Below are positions 20,002 through 30,436 of a stretch of 64,000 bases of DNA, one piece after another; the stretch's first letter is position 1, and each line of letters begins with the position of its first letter. The notes under the pieces were generated by a model. The model was not told where the DNA came from and searched no databases. It saw nothing but the letters and a program-made list of their open reading frames with translations. Made by a program: the position numbers and the translations under genes. Source of the stretch: Alphaproteobacteria bacterium LSUCC0396 (GTDB taxonomy: Bacteria > Pseudomonadota > Alphaproteobacteria > Puniceispirillales > Puniceispirillaceae). Location: positions 2,163,001 to 2,227,000 of the forward strand of contig CP166131.1 in NCBI GenBank assembly GCA_041228345.1, in the 5' to 3' direction.

Positions 20002-21360
20002 ATGGTAACAATGGCACCAATAAACACCATTATCGCAAGGGTTGCCGCCCTTGGCCGTTTGGTCGTTTTATCGGTGATGATGTTGCTATGTGCGGCAAGC
20101 GGTCAGGCATTTGCCGAAAATTCTGTGACTGGAATGCGGCTCGGCGCAATCAAGATTGATGATCGTGACGGCCTGCGGCTGGTTATCGAGACAAAGTCAC
20201 CGATCAAAGCGCGGCTGTTATTGCTGCAATCACCCTATCGGCTGGTCATTGATATGCCGGAAACCAGTTGGAACGTCGCGCAATTGGCACCGCGCGGCAA
20301 TCTGGATGTAACACCGGGCAAAGCCTATCGTTTCGGTAATCCGCAGCCTGATATTGGTCGATTGGTAATCGAGTTAGCAAAACCGGCGGCACCGGTGCGC
20401 GCCTTTTCCCTGCCGCCGTTGGGCGGCGGTAATCGGTTTGTCATTGATTTGCTTGATACCGGTAAAACCGCCTTTTTGGTGGCGTCATCCGCATTGGAAA
20501 AGAATCCGAATATTGATTTGTCCGAAAGCGCGACTAATCAGAATTTGGCAAGGGATGACGATAATGTTCGCCTAGCAAAACCGCTGTCGATGCCGTTGCC
20601 AAAGTCGAAACCGTCTCGGGCCGCGGGGAAAACGGCGCCAGCGCAATTGGCGGCGCCAAAGCCACGCCCGCGGAAATGGGTTGTGTTTATCGATGCCGGA
20701 CATGGCGGCAAGGATCCGGGCGCAATTGGCAAGGCTGGTACGCAAGAAAAGGCGATCACGCTGGCGGCGGCGCGCGAACTTGCTAGACAATTGACCGCTA
20801 CCGGCAAGATAACGCCAATTTTGGCGCGGGATGATGACCGTTATTTGCGACTTCGCCAGCGCATCCGTCTAGCCCGCCAGAATCAGGCTGATTTGTTTAT
20901 CTCGCTCCATGCAGACTCGGCACGCACATCATCGGCACGCGGCATCTCCGTCTTTACCCTGTCAGATAACGCGTCAGACAAGGAAGCAGCGGCATTGGCG
21001 CGTCAGGAAAATAGCGCTGATCTGATTGGCGGCCCGGATTTGTCGGCTGAAGACCCAGATGCGGCTGGTGCGCTTGTTCGGATGTTCCAGCGCGAGTCGA
21101 TGAACCAATCGGCGCGTTTCGCCGCGGCCATTCTAGCGCAAATTCGGGATCTGCCCGGCGGTGACAAGCGTGGGCATCGCTTTGCCGGTTTTGCTGTTTT
21201 AAAAGCACCTGATATGCCGTCGGTTTTGGTCGAGATGGGATTTTTGTCAAACCGGAATGATGAAGCCAATCTTAAAAGAGATTCGTACCGGAAGGATTTA
21301 TCAAGGCGGCTAACCCGGGCCATCTTGGCCTATCTTGGCGAATATGGGCCTAAAATATGA
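20002..21360 (+). CDS. amiC: N-acetylmuramoyl-L-alanine amidase with AMIN domain (AmiC-like)
   Basis: A 452-aa periplasmic amidase that cuts the stem peptide from MurNAc during cell separation. The signal peptide ends near GQAFA (about 39). An AMIN domain follows (about 45-150; LRLVIETKSP, YRLVIDMPE). After a basic/proline linker comes the Amidase_3 catalytic domain with zinc ligands in VVFIDAGHGGKDPGAIG, a Glu in QEKAITL, ISLHADS and the catalytic Glu in VLVEMGFLSN. AAGG lies just upstream of ATG 20002. It precedes the PBP1A gene on the same strand; both remodel the cell wall. Confidence 0.95.
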   Translation: MVTMAPINTIIARVAALGRLVVLSVMMLLCAASGQAFAENSVTGMRLGAIKIDDRDGLRLVIETKSPIKARLLLLQSPYRLVIDMPETSWNVAQLAPRGNLDVTPGKAYRFGNPQPDIGRLVIELAKPAAPVRAFSLPPLGGGNRFVIDLLDTGKTAFLVASSALEKNPNIDLSESATNQNLARDDDNVRLAKPLSMPLPKSKPSRAAGKTAPAQLAAPKPRPRKWVVFIDAGHGGKDPGAIGKAGTQEKAITLAAARELARQLTATGKITPILARDDDRYLRLRQRIRLARQNQADLFISLHADSARTSSARGISVFTLSDNASDKEAAALARQENSADLIGGPDLSAEDPDAAGALVRMFQRESMNQSARFAAAILAQIRDLPGGDKRGHRFAGFAVLKAPDMPSVLVEMGFLSNRNDEANLKRDSYRKDLSRRLTRAILAYLGEYGPKI

Positions 21361-21508
21361 AATGCGCCTAACCTTAAAGGGCGGTGTGGGCTGTTGTATG
21401 AACTTTAATCAAGAATGGTGTAAAAAATTGATAAACAAACCGGCATCAAATTGATAAAATCTCGTCTCTGCCATATCTGCGCCAAATTTCGGCTCTAACA
21501 TTAAAGCC

Positions 21509-23959
21509 ATGTTAAGATTCGTCTCGATCGTATTATCTCTTGTATTCCTGATGTCCATGCTCGTCGGAGCAGGCATAATTTGGGTATTCTGGACCTATGG
21601 GAAAGATTTGCCCGACTATCAGCAGCTGGCCAATTACGAGCCACCTGTTGTGACCCGCGTTCACGCGGGCAATGGGGCTCTTTTAGCCGAATATGCCAGT
21701 GAAAAGCGGCTCTTCGTGCCGGTTGAGGCGATCCCGCCACGGCTAGTTCATGCCTTTATTTCGGCTGAGGATAAGGCTTTTTACAGCCATTTCGGCATTG
21801 ACCTTCGTGCGTTGGCGCGTGCGGTCGTGACCAATATCTTGAATTATGGCAGTGGCCGCCGGCCAGTCGGCGCCTCGACAATTACCCAACAGGTTACCAA
21901 AAATTTTCTGCTGACCAATGAGGTTTCGATTGATCGAAAAATCAAAGAAGCAATCCTGTCGCTTCGCATGGAGCGGGCCTTTAGCAAAGACCAGATCTTG
22001 TCTTTATATCTGAACGAAATCTATCTTGGTCGGGGCAGTTACGGGGTTGCGGCGGCGGCACTTAGCTATTTCGACAAATCACTTGGACAATTGGATTTGC
22101 ATGAAATTGCCTATCTTGCTGCCTTGCCAAAAGCGCCAAATAATTACCATCCGGTGCGTAATCTTCGGGCTGCTACAATTCGGCGAAACTGGGTGTTGGA
22201 TGAAATGCAGCAGAATGGCTATATCACCCAAGACGAAGCTGATAGAACCAAGGCAATGCCGCTGGAAATGAGGGGGCAAAGCGGGTTTGATGCGGCCGAA
22301 GCCCCGTATTTTACCGAAGAGGTGCGCCGCCAGCTAATCCGCCAGTTTGGTGAGACATCGCTTTATGATGGCGGTTTATCGGTGCGGACAACACTGGATC
22401 CTTTTCTGCAGCAGATTGCCGATAATGCGCTTGAACGAGGGCTTGAGGCGCTTGACCGGCGGCAGGGGTGGCGTGGCCCGCTGGGGGTGATGCAAGCTGG
22501 CGCTGATATTGATAAAGTGCTTGCCGATCAGACCTCGAAATTACGCCCTAATCATTACGCCGCGCTGGTTACCAAGGTTGATCGGCGACGTGCGGAAATC
22601 TATGTCAATGGGCGGCCGGCCGTCATCCCTTTTGAGCTTGCTTTTTGGGCCTATCCGCCGCGCCGTGATGACGGGGTGCGGCCGCCGCCGCTTCGTGACC
22701 TCCGTCGTGCCCTCTCGAAAGGCGATATCGTTATTGTTCAGCCGCCCGGCTTTACGCCGGACCTGATCCGCGACGACTTTCAGCCAGCGCCTGATCATTT
22801 TGCACTTGGTCAACGCCCGGATGTGGAGGGTGCGATTGTTGCGCTTGATCCGCATACTGGTCGGCTGTTGGCGATGAGCGGGGGCTATAATTACGCCGAA
22901 TCAGAATTTAACCGTGCGGTTCAGGCGATGCGCCAACCCGGATCGGCGTTCAAGCCTTTTGTTTATCTGGCGGCGCTGGATGCAGGCTACAGCCCGACCA
23001 CCCGCATTCTCGATGCGCCATTGGTTGTCGATCAGGGGCCGGACAAGCCAAAATGGAAGCCGGCGAATTACACAAAGCGGTTTTACGGCCCATCGATCAT
23101 GCGGGTCGGGATAGAAAAATCACGAAACCTGATGACGGCGCGATTGGCCATGACAATCGGTATGGACCGTGTTCAAGATTATGCGAAACGCTTTGGCCTG
23201 AACGATAATTTGCCGCCGTTTTTATCAATGTCGCTGGGCGCTGGTGAGACCACTTTGCTGCGGCTGACGGCGGCCTATGGCATGTTGGTGAATGGCGGCA
23301 AGAAAATCACCCCAAGCCTGATTGATCGGATTCAAGACCGGAATGGCAAAACCGTTTATCGGCACGATGCGCGGCAATGCACGTCTTGTCTGGCACCAGA
23401 TGGCTGGTCAAATCAGTCAATTCCAGCATTGCCGGATGCGCGTGAACAGCTTACCGACCCTGCATCGGCGTTCCAGATGGTGTCGATGCTTGAAGGTGTG
23501 ATTAAACGCGGAACCGGCAGTTCGATCAATGATCTGGAGCTGGCCGTTGCGGGCAAGACTGGCACCACCAACGACAATACAAATGGCTGGTTTATCGGCT
23601 TTACCCCGGATCTGGCGATTGGCGTCTTCATCGGCTATGACCTGCCGCGGCCGCTTGGCAAGCGTGAGACCGGCTCAAGTGTGGCGGTACCGGTTTTTGG
23701 TGATTTTGTAATGCGCTCGCAAATCGGCAAGCCGGTAATTCCGTTCCGGCGGCCAAATAATATTCAGGTTATTCCGGTTCATGCCGAGAGCGGTGAGCGT
23801 GTTCTGCCAAAGGATCAACAGGCCATTCTGGAAATCTTCAAACCCGGGCAAAGGCCGGGCGGGGTTCTGATCGATGTGGCGCCCGGCATGACTGGTGAGG
23901 CTAGTTCAACCGGCCAGACAATCCCAACGCAAGAGATATACACAAAAGGTCTGTATTAA
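21509..23959 (+). CDS. mrcA: Penicillin-binding protein 1A, bifunctional peptidoglycan synthase
   Basis: An 816-aa class A PBP. A TM anchor (about 8-28) precedes the GT51 glycosyltransferase, with catalytic Glu87 in EDKAFYSHFG and GASTITQQ (121-128). An OB-like linker domain (about 310-430) leads to the transpeptidase with S479xxK482 (GSAFKPF), SRN (KSRNLM) and K683TG (GKTGTTND). Length and the ODD-like linker fit PBP1A. It polymerises and cross-links peptidoglycan in the periplasm. Confidence 0.96.
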   Translation: MLRFVSIVLSLVFLMSMLVGAGIIWVFWTYGKDLPDYQQLANYEPPVVTRVHAGNGALLAEYASEKRLFVPVEAIPPRLVHAFISAEDKAFYSHFGIDLRALARAVVTNILNYGSGRRPVGASTITQQVTKNFLLTNEVSIDRKIKEAILSLRMERAFSKDQILSLYLNEIYLGRGSYGVAAAALSYFDKSLGQLDLHEIAYLAALPKAPNNYHPVRNLRAATIRRNWVLDEMQQNGYITQDEADRTKAMPLEMRGQSGFDAAEAPYFTEEVRRQLIRQFGETSLYDGGLSVRTTLDPFLQQIADNALERGLEALDRRQGWRGPLGVMQAGADIDKVLADQTSKLRPNHYAALVTKVDRRRAEIYVNGRPAVIPFELAFWAYPPRRDDGVRPPPLRDLRRALSKGDIVIVQPPGFTPDLIRDDFQPAPDHFALGQRPDVEGAIVALDPHTGRLLAMSGGYNYAESEFNRAVQAMRQPGSAFKPFVYLAALDAGYSPTTRILDAPLVVDQGPDKPKWKPANYTKRFYGPSIMRVGIEKSRNLMTARLAMTIGMDRVQDYAKRFGLNDNLPPFLSMSLGAGETTLLRLTAAYGMLVNGGKKITPSLIDRIQDRNGKTVYRHDARQCTSCLAPDGWSNQSIPALPDAREQLTDPASAFQMVSMLEGVIKRGTGSSINDLELAVAGKTGTTNDNTNGWFIGFTPDLAIGVFIGYDLPRPLGKRETGSSVAVPVFGDFVMRSQIGKPVIPFRRPNNIQVIPVHAESGERVLPKDQQAILEIFKPGQRPGGVLIDVAPGMTGEASSTGQTIPTQEIYTKGLY

Positions 23960-24097
23960 TCCTTTATCGCTGCGATTTGTGATGCGGCGATAAATGCTGG
24001 TGGCGTGCCGGTCATAATTGGGGACTTGCCACAGCCCCCTTCAGCGCGTTAGGAACAAGCGTTATTAATTTCCATTTCTACGCTGGATCGTCACGTC

Positions 24098-25204
24098 ATG
24101 CAGGCCGAAACCGCAGCAAAAATCGACATCATCAAAACGGCAATCGATCTGTTACGCAAACACGTCAAATATGATGACGCCAAGGCGCGTCTTACCAGTC
24201 TTGAGGCGGTAATCTCGGATGGTGATTTCTGGAACGATCAGGCCAGTGCGCAGGAGACAATGCGCGAGAAAAATCGGCTTGAGCGTCAATTATCGGTGAT
24301 TGATAGCTTGCAATCTGAGATGGATGACGCCGTTGAATTGCTGGAGCTTGGGGCAGCCGAGGGTGATAACGAAATCGTCATTGACGCCGAGGACACCTTG
24401 AGCAAACTGGTGGCCGTTGCCGAAAAACGCCAGCTAGAAAGCCTGCTATCGGGCGAGGCTGATGGTAATGACTGCTTTATCGAGGTTCATGCCGGGGCTG
24501 GTGGGACTGAGGCGCAGGATTGGGCGTTAATGCTGATGCGGATGTATAGCCGCTGGAGTGAGGCGCGTGGCTTTAAGCTGCAGATTATCGAAGAGAGTGC
24601 CGGTGAAGAGGCTGGCATTAAGTCGGTCACCATGCGAATTGAGGGTGAGAACGCCTATGGCTGGATGAAAACCGAGTCAGGCGTGCATCGTCTGGTGCGA
24701 ATCTCTCCTTATGATAGTTCGGCGCGCCGTCATACCAGCTTTGCCAGTGTTTGGGTCTATCCCGTTGTCGATGATAATATCGAAATCGAGATTGAAGATA
24801 AGGACTTGCGGATTGATACTTACCGCGCATCCGGTGCTGGCGGCCAGCATGTCAATAAAACAGACTCGGCGATCCGGATAACCCATTTGCCAACAAATAT
24901 TGTTGTGCAATGCCAAAATGATCGCTCGCAGCATCGTAACCGTGCCACCGCATTCACTATGTTAAAGGCGCGTTTATATGAGTTGGAGCTGCAGCGCCGT
25001 GAAGATGCGGCAAATGATGCGGCGTCAAGCAAAACTGATATTGGCTGGGGAAATCAGATCCGGTCTTATGTCTTGCATCCTTACCAAATGGTAAAAGACC
25101 TTCGCACCAACGTTGAAAAAGGTAATGCACAAGGCGTTCTTGATGGTGATCTGGACGATTTCATCGAAGCCAGCCTTGCGGCACGTGTTGGTAATCAGCG
25201 GTAG
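24098..25204 (+). CDS. prfB: Peptide chain release factor 2
   Basis: A 368-aa RF2 that terminates translation at UGA and UAA. The catalytic GGQ is at 248-250 (GAGGQHVNKTDSAIR). The stop-recognition tripeptide is SPY (203-205) rather than the SPF of E. coli. The gene reads through in one frame: the segment matching the E. coli frameshift site (RKHVKYDDAK) has no in-frame TGA, so no programmed frameshift is needed. It overlaps the convergent DUF455 gene by 10 bp. Confidence 0.97.
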   Translation: MQAETAAKIDIIKTAIDLLRKHVKYDDAKARLTSLEAVISDGDFWNDQASAQETMREKNRLERQLSVIDSLQSEMDDAVELLELGAAEGDNEIVIDAEDTLSKLVAVAEKRQLESLLSGEADGNDCFIEVHAGAGGTEAQDWALMLMRMYSRWSEARGFKLQIIEESAGEEAGIKSVTMRIEGENAYGWMKTESGVHRLVRISPYDSSARRHTSFASVWVYPVVDDNIEIEIEDKDLRIDTYRASGAGGQHVNKTDSAIRITHLPTNIVVQCQNDRSQHRNRATAFTMLKARLYELELQRREDAANDAASSKTDIGWGNQIRSYVLHPYQMVKDLRTNVEKGNAQGVLDGDLDDFIEASLAARVGNQR

Positions 25205-26049
25205 GCGTCGTGGCGTCTTGATGGTGATGCTACCAGATCATCACGCACCGCAAGGGGGCCATAAAATGCCGCAGAAAACCGCGCCGCATTGCGCGCCGCA
25301 ATGTTAAAGGGCGGCTTCAGGTCACCATGAAAATAGCGTTTTACCAAATTATGCCATGTGCTGACCGGATCAAGACGATCTAGGCCGCATACATAATCAA
25401 ACCAGCGTTTCCCAACTGAAACATGGGTTATTTCGTCAGTCATGATGATGTTAAGCGCCGCCGCAGTTTCGGCGTCACCAACTGCTTGCAAACGCTCGAT
25501 CATGGTCGGGGTGACATCAAGACCGCGCGCCTCAAGCACTAGCGGCGCGATTGCGAGCCGCGCAAGAAGGTCATGTTTGGTTGCATCGGCCGCCTGCCAC
25601 AACCCATCATGGGCGGCAAGATCGCCATAAGCGGCATCGAGATCGGCCAGCCGGTCGCTGAGCATCAGAAAATGCCGTGCCTCATCATCAGCAACCCCAA
25701 GCCAGTCGTGATAGAAATCAAGCGGCAAGGGTGCCGCGGTAAAACGGCTTGCCATATCCAGTGCCAAATCAACGGCATTTAATTCGATATGCGCGATCGC
25801 GTGAAGCAGCGCAATCCGGCCGGGTGCCGATTGTGTAATGCGGCGGCGCGGTACCTCGCGCGGTGGGCGTAATAGCGGGCGGACAGGTCGGCCGGGGCGA
25901 TCTGGTGGCATCTGCCTGCCAAGTGGCAGTGCGTGGGCCGTCCAGGCAGCAACGAGGTCACGGGTTGCCCCAGCCTTTTGCCGCGCATCCTTGATCGTGA
26001 TGACCTCGGATATCGCGCCGTTTAGCGTTTTACCGGTGGTATCTGGCAT
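25195..26049 (-). CDS. Ferritin-like DUF455 protein
   Basis: A 284-aa protein of COG2833/DUF455, a four-helix ferritin-like fold. Candidate di-iron ligands are the Glu in HAIAHIELNAVDLAL, Glu/His in DDEARHF, Glu in LEARGLD and Glu/His in MTDEITHVSVGKRW. The family has been likened to tRNA-modifying MiaE-type enzymes, but its activity is not established. It overlaps the 3' end of prfB and lies 2 bp downstream of the peroxiredoxin gene, so it is probably its operon partner. Confidence 0.88.
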   Translation of the reverse strand: MPDTTGKTLNGAISEVITIKDARQKAGATRDLVAAWTAHALPLGRQMPPDRPGRPVRPLLRPPREVPRRRITQSAPGRIALLHAIAHIELNAVDLALDMASRFTAAPLPLDFYHDWLGVADDEARHFLMLSDRLADLDAAYGDLAAHDGLWQAADATKHDLLARLAIAPLVLEARGLDVTPTMIERLQAVGDAETAAALNIIMTDEITHVSVGKRWFDYVCGLDRLDPVSTWHNLVKRYFHGDLKPPFNIAARNAARFSAAFYGPLAVRDDLVASPSRRHDAYR

Positions 26050-26051
26050 GA

Positions 26052-26510
26052 TTACAGCGCTTTCAACCTCTCCAGAACCTCGCCAGCGTGACCGTCAACC
26101 TTTACCTTTGGCCATACAGCGGCAACTTTGCCTTCTGCATCAATGATAAAGCTAGCCCGCTGGATGCCCATATAGGTTTTGCCATACATTGATTTTTCAA
26201 CCCAGACGCCAAATTCTTCACAAAAACACGTTTCATTATCAGCCCCCAAAAGGCAGGTTAGATTGTATTTTGCGCGAAATTTTGCCTGTTTTGCCGCGGT
26301 GTCCTTTGAAACGCCGATTACAATTGCATTTTCCGCAGTGAATTCTTGCTGAAACGCGGAAAATTGTTGGGCTTCTTTGGTGCAGCCAGACGTATCAGCG
26401 CGTGGAAAGAAAAACACGACCACTTTTTTGCCACCTTGTTCGGCTATCGAAAAACGGTCGGTATCGGTTGGAATTGATAGGGTGGGGGCAAGATCGCCAA
26501 TCGCAAGCAT
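26052..26510 (-). CDS. bcp: Thioredoxin-dependent peroxiredoxin (Bcp/PrxQ)
   Basis: A 152-aa peroxiredoxin that reduces hydroperoxides. The peroxidatic Cys43 lies in PRADTSGCT, the standard PxxxTxxC motif. The LLGADNETCFCEEFGVW segment carries further cysteines, though the usual PrxQ resolving Cys five residues after the first is absent here (Glu at 46, Gln at 48). I chose ATG 26510, with AGGA upstream; an in-frame start at 26540 adds residues not typical of the family. Co-transcription with the downstream DUF455 gene is likely. Confidence 0.93.
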   Translation of the reverse strand: MLAIGDLAPTLSIPTDTDRFSIAEQGGKKVVVFFFPRADTSGCTKEAQQFSAFQQEFTAENAIVIGVSKDTAAKQAKFRAKYNLTCLLGADNETCFCEEFGVWVEKSMYGKTYMGIQRASFIIDAEGKVAAVWPKVKVDGHAGEVLERLKAL

Positions 26511-26670
26511 GAAGTGTCCTAACCATCTCTGTGACGCCAAGGATAAGGCGCGGTTTGTTTGGTGTTTAAAATGTTACAAATGATAGATAATATTTTTATT
26601 GAAGATCGCAAGACAGCCCGGTTTTAGCATGATAAACAAGATCAAATTTTAAAGCGTTAAAGGATACGGC

Positions 26671-29600
26671 GTGTTTGCTGTTCGACATATCACGGTAACG
26701 GGCGTTTTCAAGACCTTTATCGTCACTGTTTTGGTGATGGCGACGGTGATTTTTGGTGCTGGTTACCTTTATGTAAATGAGGCAGGAGGATTGCGCCGGC
26801 TGCTTGAAAGCGAGCTAACCCATATGGTTGGCAACGGGTCGGTAACTGTTGGTGGTGCGCGGCTTAAACTGTCACTGTCGCGCCAGCCCCTTCACCTCGC
26901 AGCTGAAGACATCGTTCTTAAACTCGAGCGCGATCAGATTGATTTGCCAAGCGCTGACATAAGGTTTGGCCTGACAAGCCTGTTTGGTGGTGGGCCAGAA
27001 ACAGTTTTGCTGCGCGGGATCAAACTTGATCTGGTGAAAAAATCATCGGGCTGGTCAGGGTCACCGGCGATAATCTTCATCGATCAATTAGCGAAAAAGT
27101 CAGGTCAAATCAGCCAAAATTTGCCGCAATCAGGCGCCATTGAAAACCGCTTGGGTGGGTTGAAATTGATTGCGATTGAAACTGACCGCCTGTCGCTATC
27201 GGATGAGAGTGGTCGCCTGCCAAAATTGATGTTTGCTGATATTCATATTGATGTGACATCGGGCGAAAATGACGAGGTAAGGGGCAGCTTGCGCGCGCGA
27301 CGGCTTAATACTGAGGGTGATGACGCGGGTAATTTCACCCTGTCATTTGATGGCTGGCCGGGCAGCGAACATCTGGCTTTTGATATGAGCGCATCGCAGC
27401 TACAAACGGCTGACATAAGTGGCTATATCGAAAAGTTACCAGCGGCGTTAAGCCAGATTGGTAATCTATCAGGGCATCTTGGCCTTGAGATGAAAGACGG
27501 CCAAGTGACCAAGCTGAACGCTGATGTGGCGCTTCAAGATGGTACGTTAGGCATCCCCGGCGTTGGCCGTGATGCAGCGTTTGACACGGCTGAGCTGGTA
27601 TTTTCCTACATTTTATCAAGCGATAGCTTAACCATCAGCAAGGCGGCGTTAAATTTTGCCGATGAACGGCGATTATCCTTTGATGGCATGGTAAGGCGGT
27701 TTCATCAGCCATCAGCTGCGGTAAAAGGGGTCATTGAAGCCAATAATCTACCTTTGGAATCACTTTTTGGTGTCTGGCCGGAAACGGTCGCACCAGATTT
27801 AAAACAATCACTGAAACAGCGTTTCAATGCCGGCCAATTCAAAGTAGTCAAGGCCGAGTTTGATGGTGAATACAGATCCCAAACAAGCGCCTTGCAGCTA
27901 TCTGGTCTGACACTGGAAAGCCAGTTTTCTGGCGTTCGTGCAAATCTTTCCAGAGGCCAATATCAACGCATTGTCTCGACCGTTAGCGGTGCGCTCGGCA
28001 TGAAAATTGGTGACGGTGGCAGGGTTGAGAATGTCGTTGTTGATCTTGACATGAAAGATGGGTCGATACTGCTTGCCGATTACGGCGGTTCGGTCAGTTT
28101 GCCATCGGGCCAGTTAAAATCTGTGCTTCGCGGTAATGTCGTCACCCTTGAAAATTTGGCGTTTGATTTGGCGAATGCTGGAAAATTTGATGTTGGTGGT
28201 AAGCTTGAGATTGGCGATGATTGGTCACTTCGCGACTTAGAGCTTTCGCTCAATGTGCCTGATATGGATGCAGTCTTGTTTTCTGCCATTTGGCCGCGCT
28301 GGGCAGCGCCAAATACACGTACATGGATCAGCCAGAATATTCCGTCAGGCCGTATTCATCAGGCAAAACTATTGCTTGCCGCCGATCTTGGGGCGCCTGA
28401 AGGCGTGCGTAAGGTCTATGATGTCGAGGGCGATCTGAAATTACGCAATGCAGGCCTGATCTGGGCACGCGGTGCCACCCCTTTCTCGAATGTTGACGCC
28501 GACCTTTACTGGGATAACGATCGTTTTACCGCGAGTATTTTAAAGGGTCGTATCAACGATGTTGCGGTGCAGCGGGGACGGGTTGTTATTGAACCAGTGC
28601 TTGAAAATATTTCGAAAGATGCAGTGATTAGCTTGAATGCCAAAGGTGGAGCCAGCACCGTTATGACGCTGGCTCGTGAAGCGGGTCTTGCCAAATATGG
28701 CAGCTTTGATTTCAGTCAAATCCAAGCCGATGGCGAGGCAGAATTTTCCATGGAGGCAGCTGTGCCACTGGGCCGACCCTCAAATCTGGCAAGTCGGATT
28801 CAGCTACTTGATGCCACTATCAGCAATGGCTCGATCCAGAATTTGCCAAATCAGATGAATGTTGAGGATGCGGAACTTGTGATAAATATTTCGCCAAACA
28901 ACAGTCAGGTCAGCGGTACTGCGGTTGTTTATGGCGCGCCAAGCGAATTCAACCTCGCCATCGATCACCAGAAAAATCATGTCAATCTGTTAGGGCAAAC
29001 GCCGCCATCACCATTCCTTGCTGCAGCGATGGCAAAACTGTTTGACGTTGATATTGGCGGTGCGATTGGCGGTAAAATTGCCTATTCAGGTGATCCATCG
29101 ATGGGCGAGGCAAAAATCGGGCTGACCGTCGATCTTGGGAATGCCTCAATCAATCTACCGGAACTGGACTGGGCAAAATTGCCGGCCGAGGATGGACGCG
29201 CAACGTTTATGATTACGCTGCGTGGTGGTCAAATTGCATCATTGCAAAATCTTGATATGGCAGCTGGCAGCCTGTCGGCGCAAGGGCAGGTAATATTCGG
29301 CTCAACTGGTCAGGTGCAGGCAGCGTTGTTTGATCGTGTTGCCTGGCCGGGCAATGATATTCGCGATCTAATCATTGAACGCAACGGACAGGATTTGTGG
29401 AAAGTCGGCGCGACGGCAAGACTTGTGAACCTAGTGCCGCTTCGCCGGAACGAGGGGGTCAGCGGGGGCAGGTCGCTGATTTTCGATTTTACCGCTGATC
29501 AGATCGTTGTTGATAATGCGATCAGCCTGTCTGGCCAGCTATCTGGTAGGCGGGGCGGTGATGGCGTCGGAACAGCCAATTTTCTGGGCACAATGCTTGC

Positions 29601-30378
29601 TCATGACAAGCCATTGATTACCCAAGCAAATTTGATCATGCAGTTTGGTGCGGGCGCCGAGCAGATTAAAGGAACCGGTCTTATCGGTGGTGGCGAGGTT
29701 GAATTATCGTTTGATGGACAGGTTGACGCCGGGCCTGAGCTGGAGATTTTTTCCGACAATGCGGGCCGGGTGCTGTCTGGATTGGGTGTTACTGATGTGG
29801 TTCGCGGCGGCAAGATGCGTCTCAAAAACACATTTAACACTGATGGTTTCAAATCTTACAATACCGAAATTGACCTTGTGAAATTCCGAGTTGTTGAAGC
29901 GCCGCGGGCATTACGTGCATTCTCTGTTCTCAGTCTTGCCGGTCTTTATTCGCTTGTTCAAGGGGACGGAACGGCCTTTCGAAAGGGCCAAGCCATTCTT
30001 GAAACGCGCGGGCCAGAGGTCAAAATTGTGAAGATGCGCGCGAGTGGTGAGGCAGTCGGGGTCACGATGCTTGGCCGTTATAATCGCGTCAGCAAAAAGG
30101 TTGATGTAAGCGGTAACTTGGTGCCGGTAAATCAAATCAGCAAAATTCTGGGTGATTTGCCTATCTTGGGTGGGCTTATCACTGGTGCTGACAAAAGCGG
30201 GGTGTTTGTAACTCAATTTAAGGTCACCGGTACATCCGATGATCTGAAAACGTTGGTCGATCCCGTAACGTCAGTGACCCCGGGTGTTTTGCGTGACCTG
30301 TTTTCGCCAAACTGGCTAAATCGTGAGGAAGAGCGCCTATTTGGTAATGATAACCCTAGCGCAAATCCGGCGCAGTAG
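26671..30378 (+). CDS. Giant AsmA-like / DUF3971 membrane-anchored protein (YhdP/TamB type)
   Basis: A 1235-aa protein with one N-terminal TM segment (about 14-36) and a long beta-rich periplasmic part. It has the DUF3971 region and the AsmA-like C-terminal domain (LNTDGFKSYNTEIDLVKFRVVEAP; FKVTGTSDDLKTLVDPVTS). Relatives such as YhdP and TamB form hydrophobic grooves that move phospholipids to the outer membrane; the same role here is inferred. The start is GTG with AAAGGA six bases upstream. It is transcribed alone and convergent with tyrS. Confidence 0.9.
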   Translation: MFAVRHITVTGVFKTFIVTVLVMATVIFGAGYLYVNEAGGLRRLLESELTHMVGNGSVTVGGARLKLSLSRQPLHLAAEDIVLKLERDQIDLPSADIRFGLTSLFGGGPETVLLRGIKLDLVKKSSGWSGSPAIIFIDQLAKKSGQISQNLPQSGAIENRLGGLKLIAIETDRLSLSDESGRLPKLMFADIHIDVTSGENDEVRGSLRARRLNTEGDDAGNFTLSFDGWPGSEHLAFDMSASQLQTADISGYIEKLPAALSQIGNLSGHLGLEMKDGQVTKLNADVALQDGTLGIPGVGRDAAFDTAELVFSYILSSDSLTISKAALNFADERRLSFDGMVRRFHQPSAAVKGVIEANNLPLESLFGVWPETVAPDLKQSLKQRFNAGQFKVVKAEFDGEYRSQTSALQLSGLTLESQFSGVRANLSRGQYQRIVSTVSGALGMKIGDGGRVENVVVDLDMKDGSILLADYGGSVSLPSGQLKSVLRGNVVTLENLAFDLANAGKFDVGGKLEIGDDWSLRDLELSLNVPDMDAVLFSAIWPRWAAPNTRTWISQNIPSGRIHQAKLLLAADLGAPEGVRKVYDVEGDLKLRNAGLIWARGATPFSNVDADLYWDNDRFTASILKGRINDVAVQRGRVVIEPVLENISKDAVISLNAKGGASTVMTLAREAGLAKYGSFDFSQIQADGEAEFSMEAAVPLGRPSNLASRIQLLDATISNGSIQNLPNQMNVEDAELVINISPNNSQVSGTAVVYGAPSEFNLAIDHQKNHVNLLGQTPPSPFLAAAMAKLFDVDIGGAIGGKIAYSGDPSMGEAKIGLTVDLGNASINLPELDWAKLPAEDGRATFMITLRGGQIASLQNLDMAAGSLSAQGQVIFGSTGQVQAALFDRVAWPGNDIRDLIIERNGQDLWKVGATARLVNLVPLRRNEGVSGGRSLIFDFTADQIVVDNAISLSGQLSGRRGGDGVGTANFLGTMLAHDKPLITQANLIMQFGAGAEQIKGTGLIGGGEVELSFDGQVDAGPELEIFSDNAGRVLSGLGVTDVVRGGKMRLKNTFNTDGFKSYNTEIDLVKFRVVEAPRALRAFSVLSLAGLYSLVQGDGTAFRKGQAILETRGPEVKIVKMRASGEAVGVTMLGRYNRVSKKVDVSGNLVPVNQISKILGDLPILGGLITGADKSGVFVTQFKVTGTSDDLKTLVDPVTSVTPGVLRDLFSPNWLNREEERLFGNDNPSANPAQ

Positions 30379-30436
30379 TCGGCGATCAGAATAGGCCTTT
30401 TTGCGGATCACGTAATCGTGGCGAAAGACGCTGATT

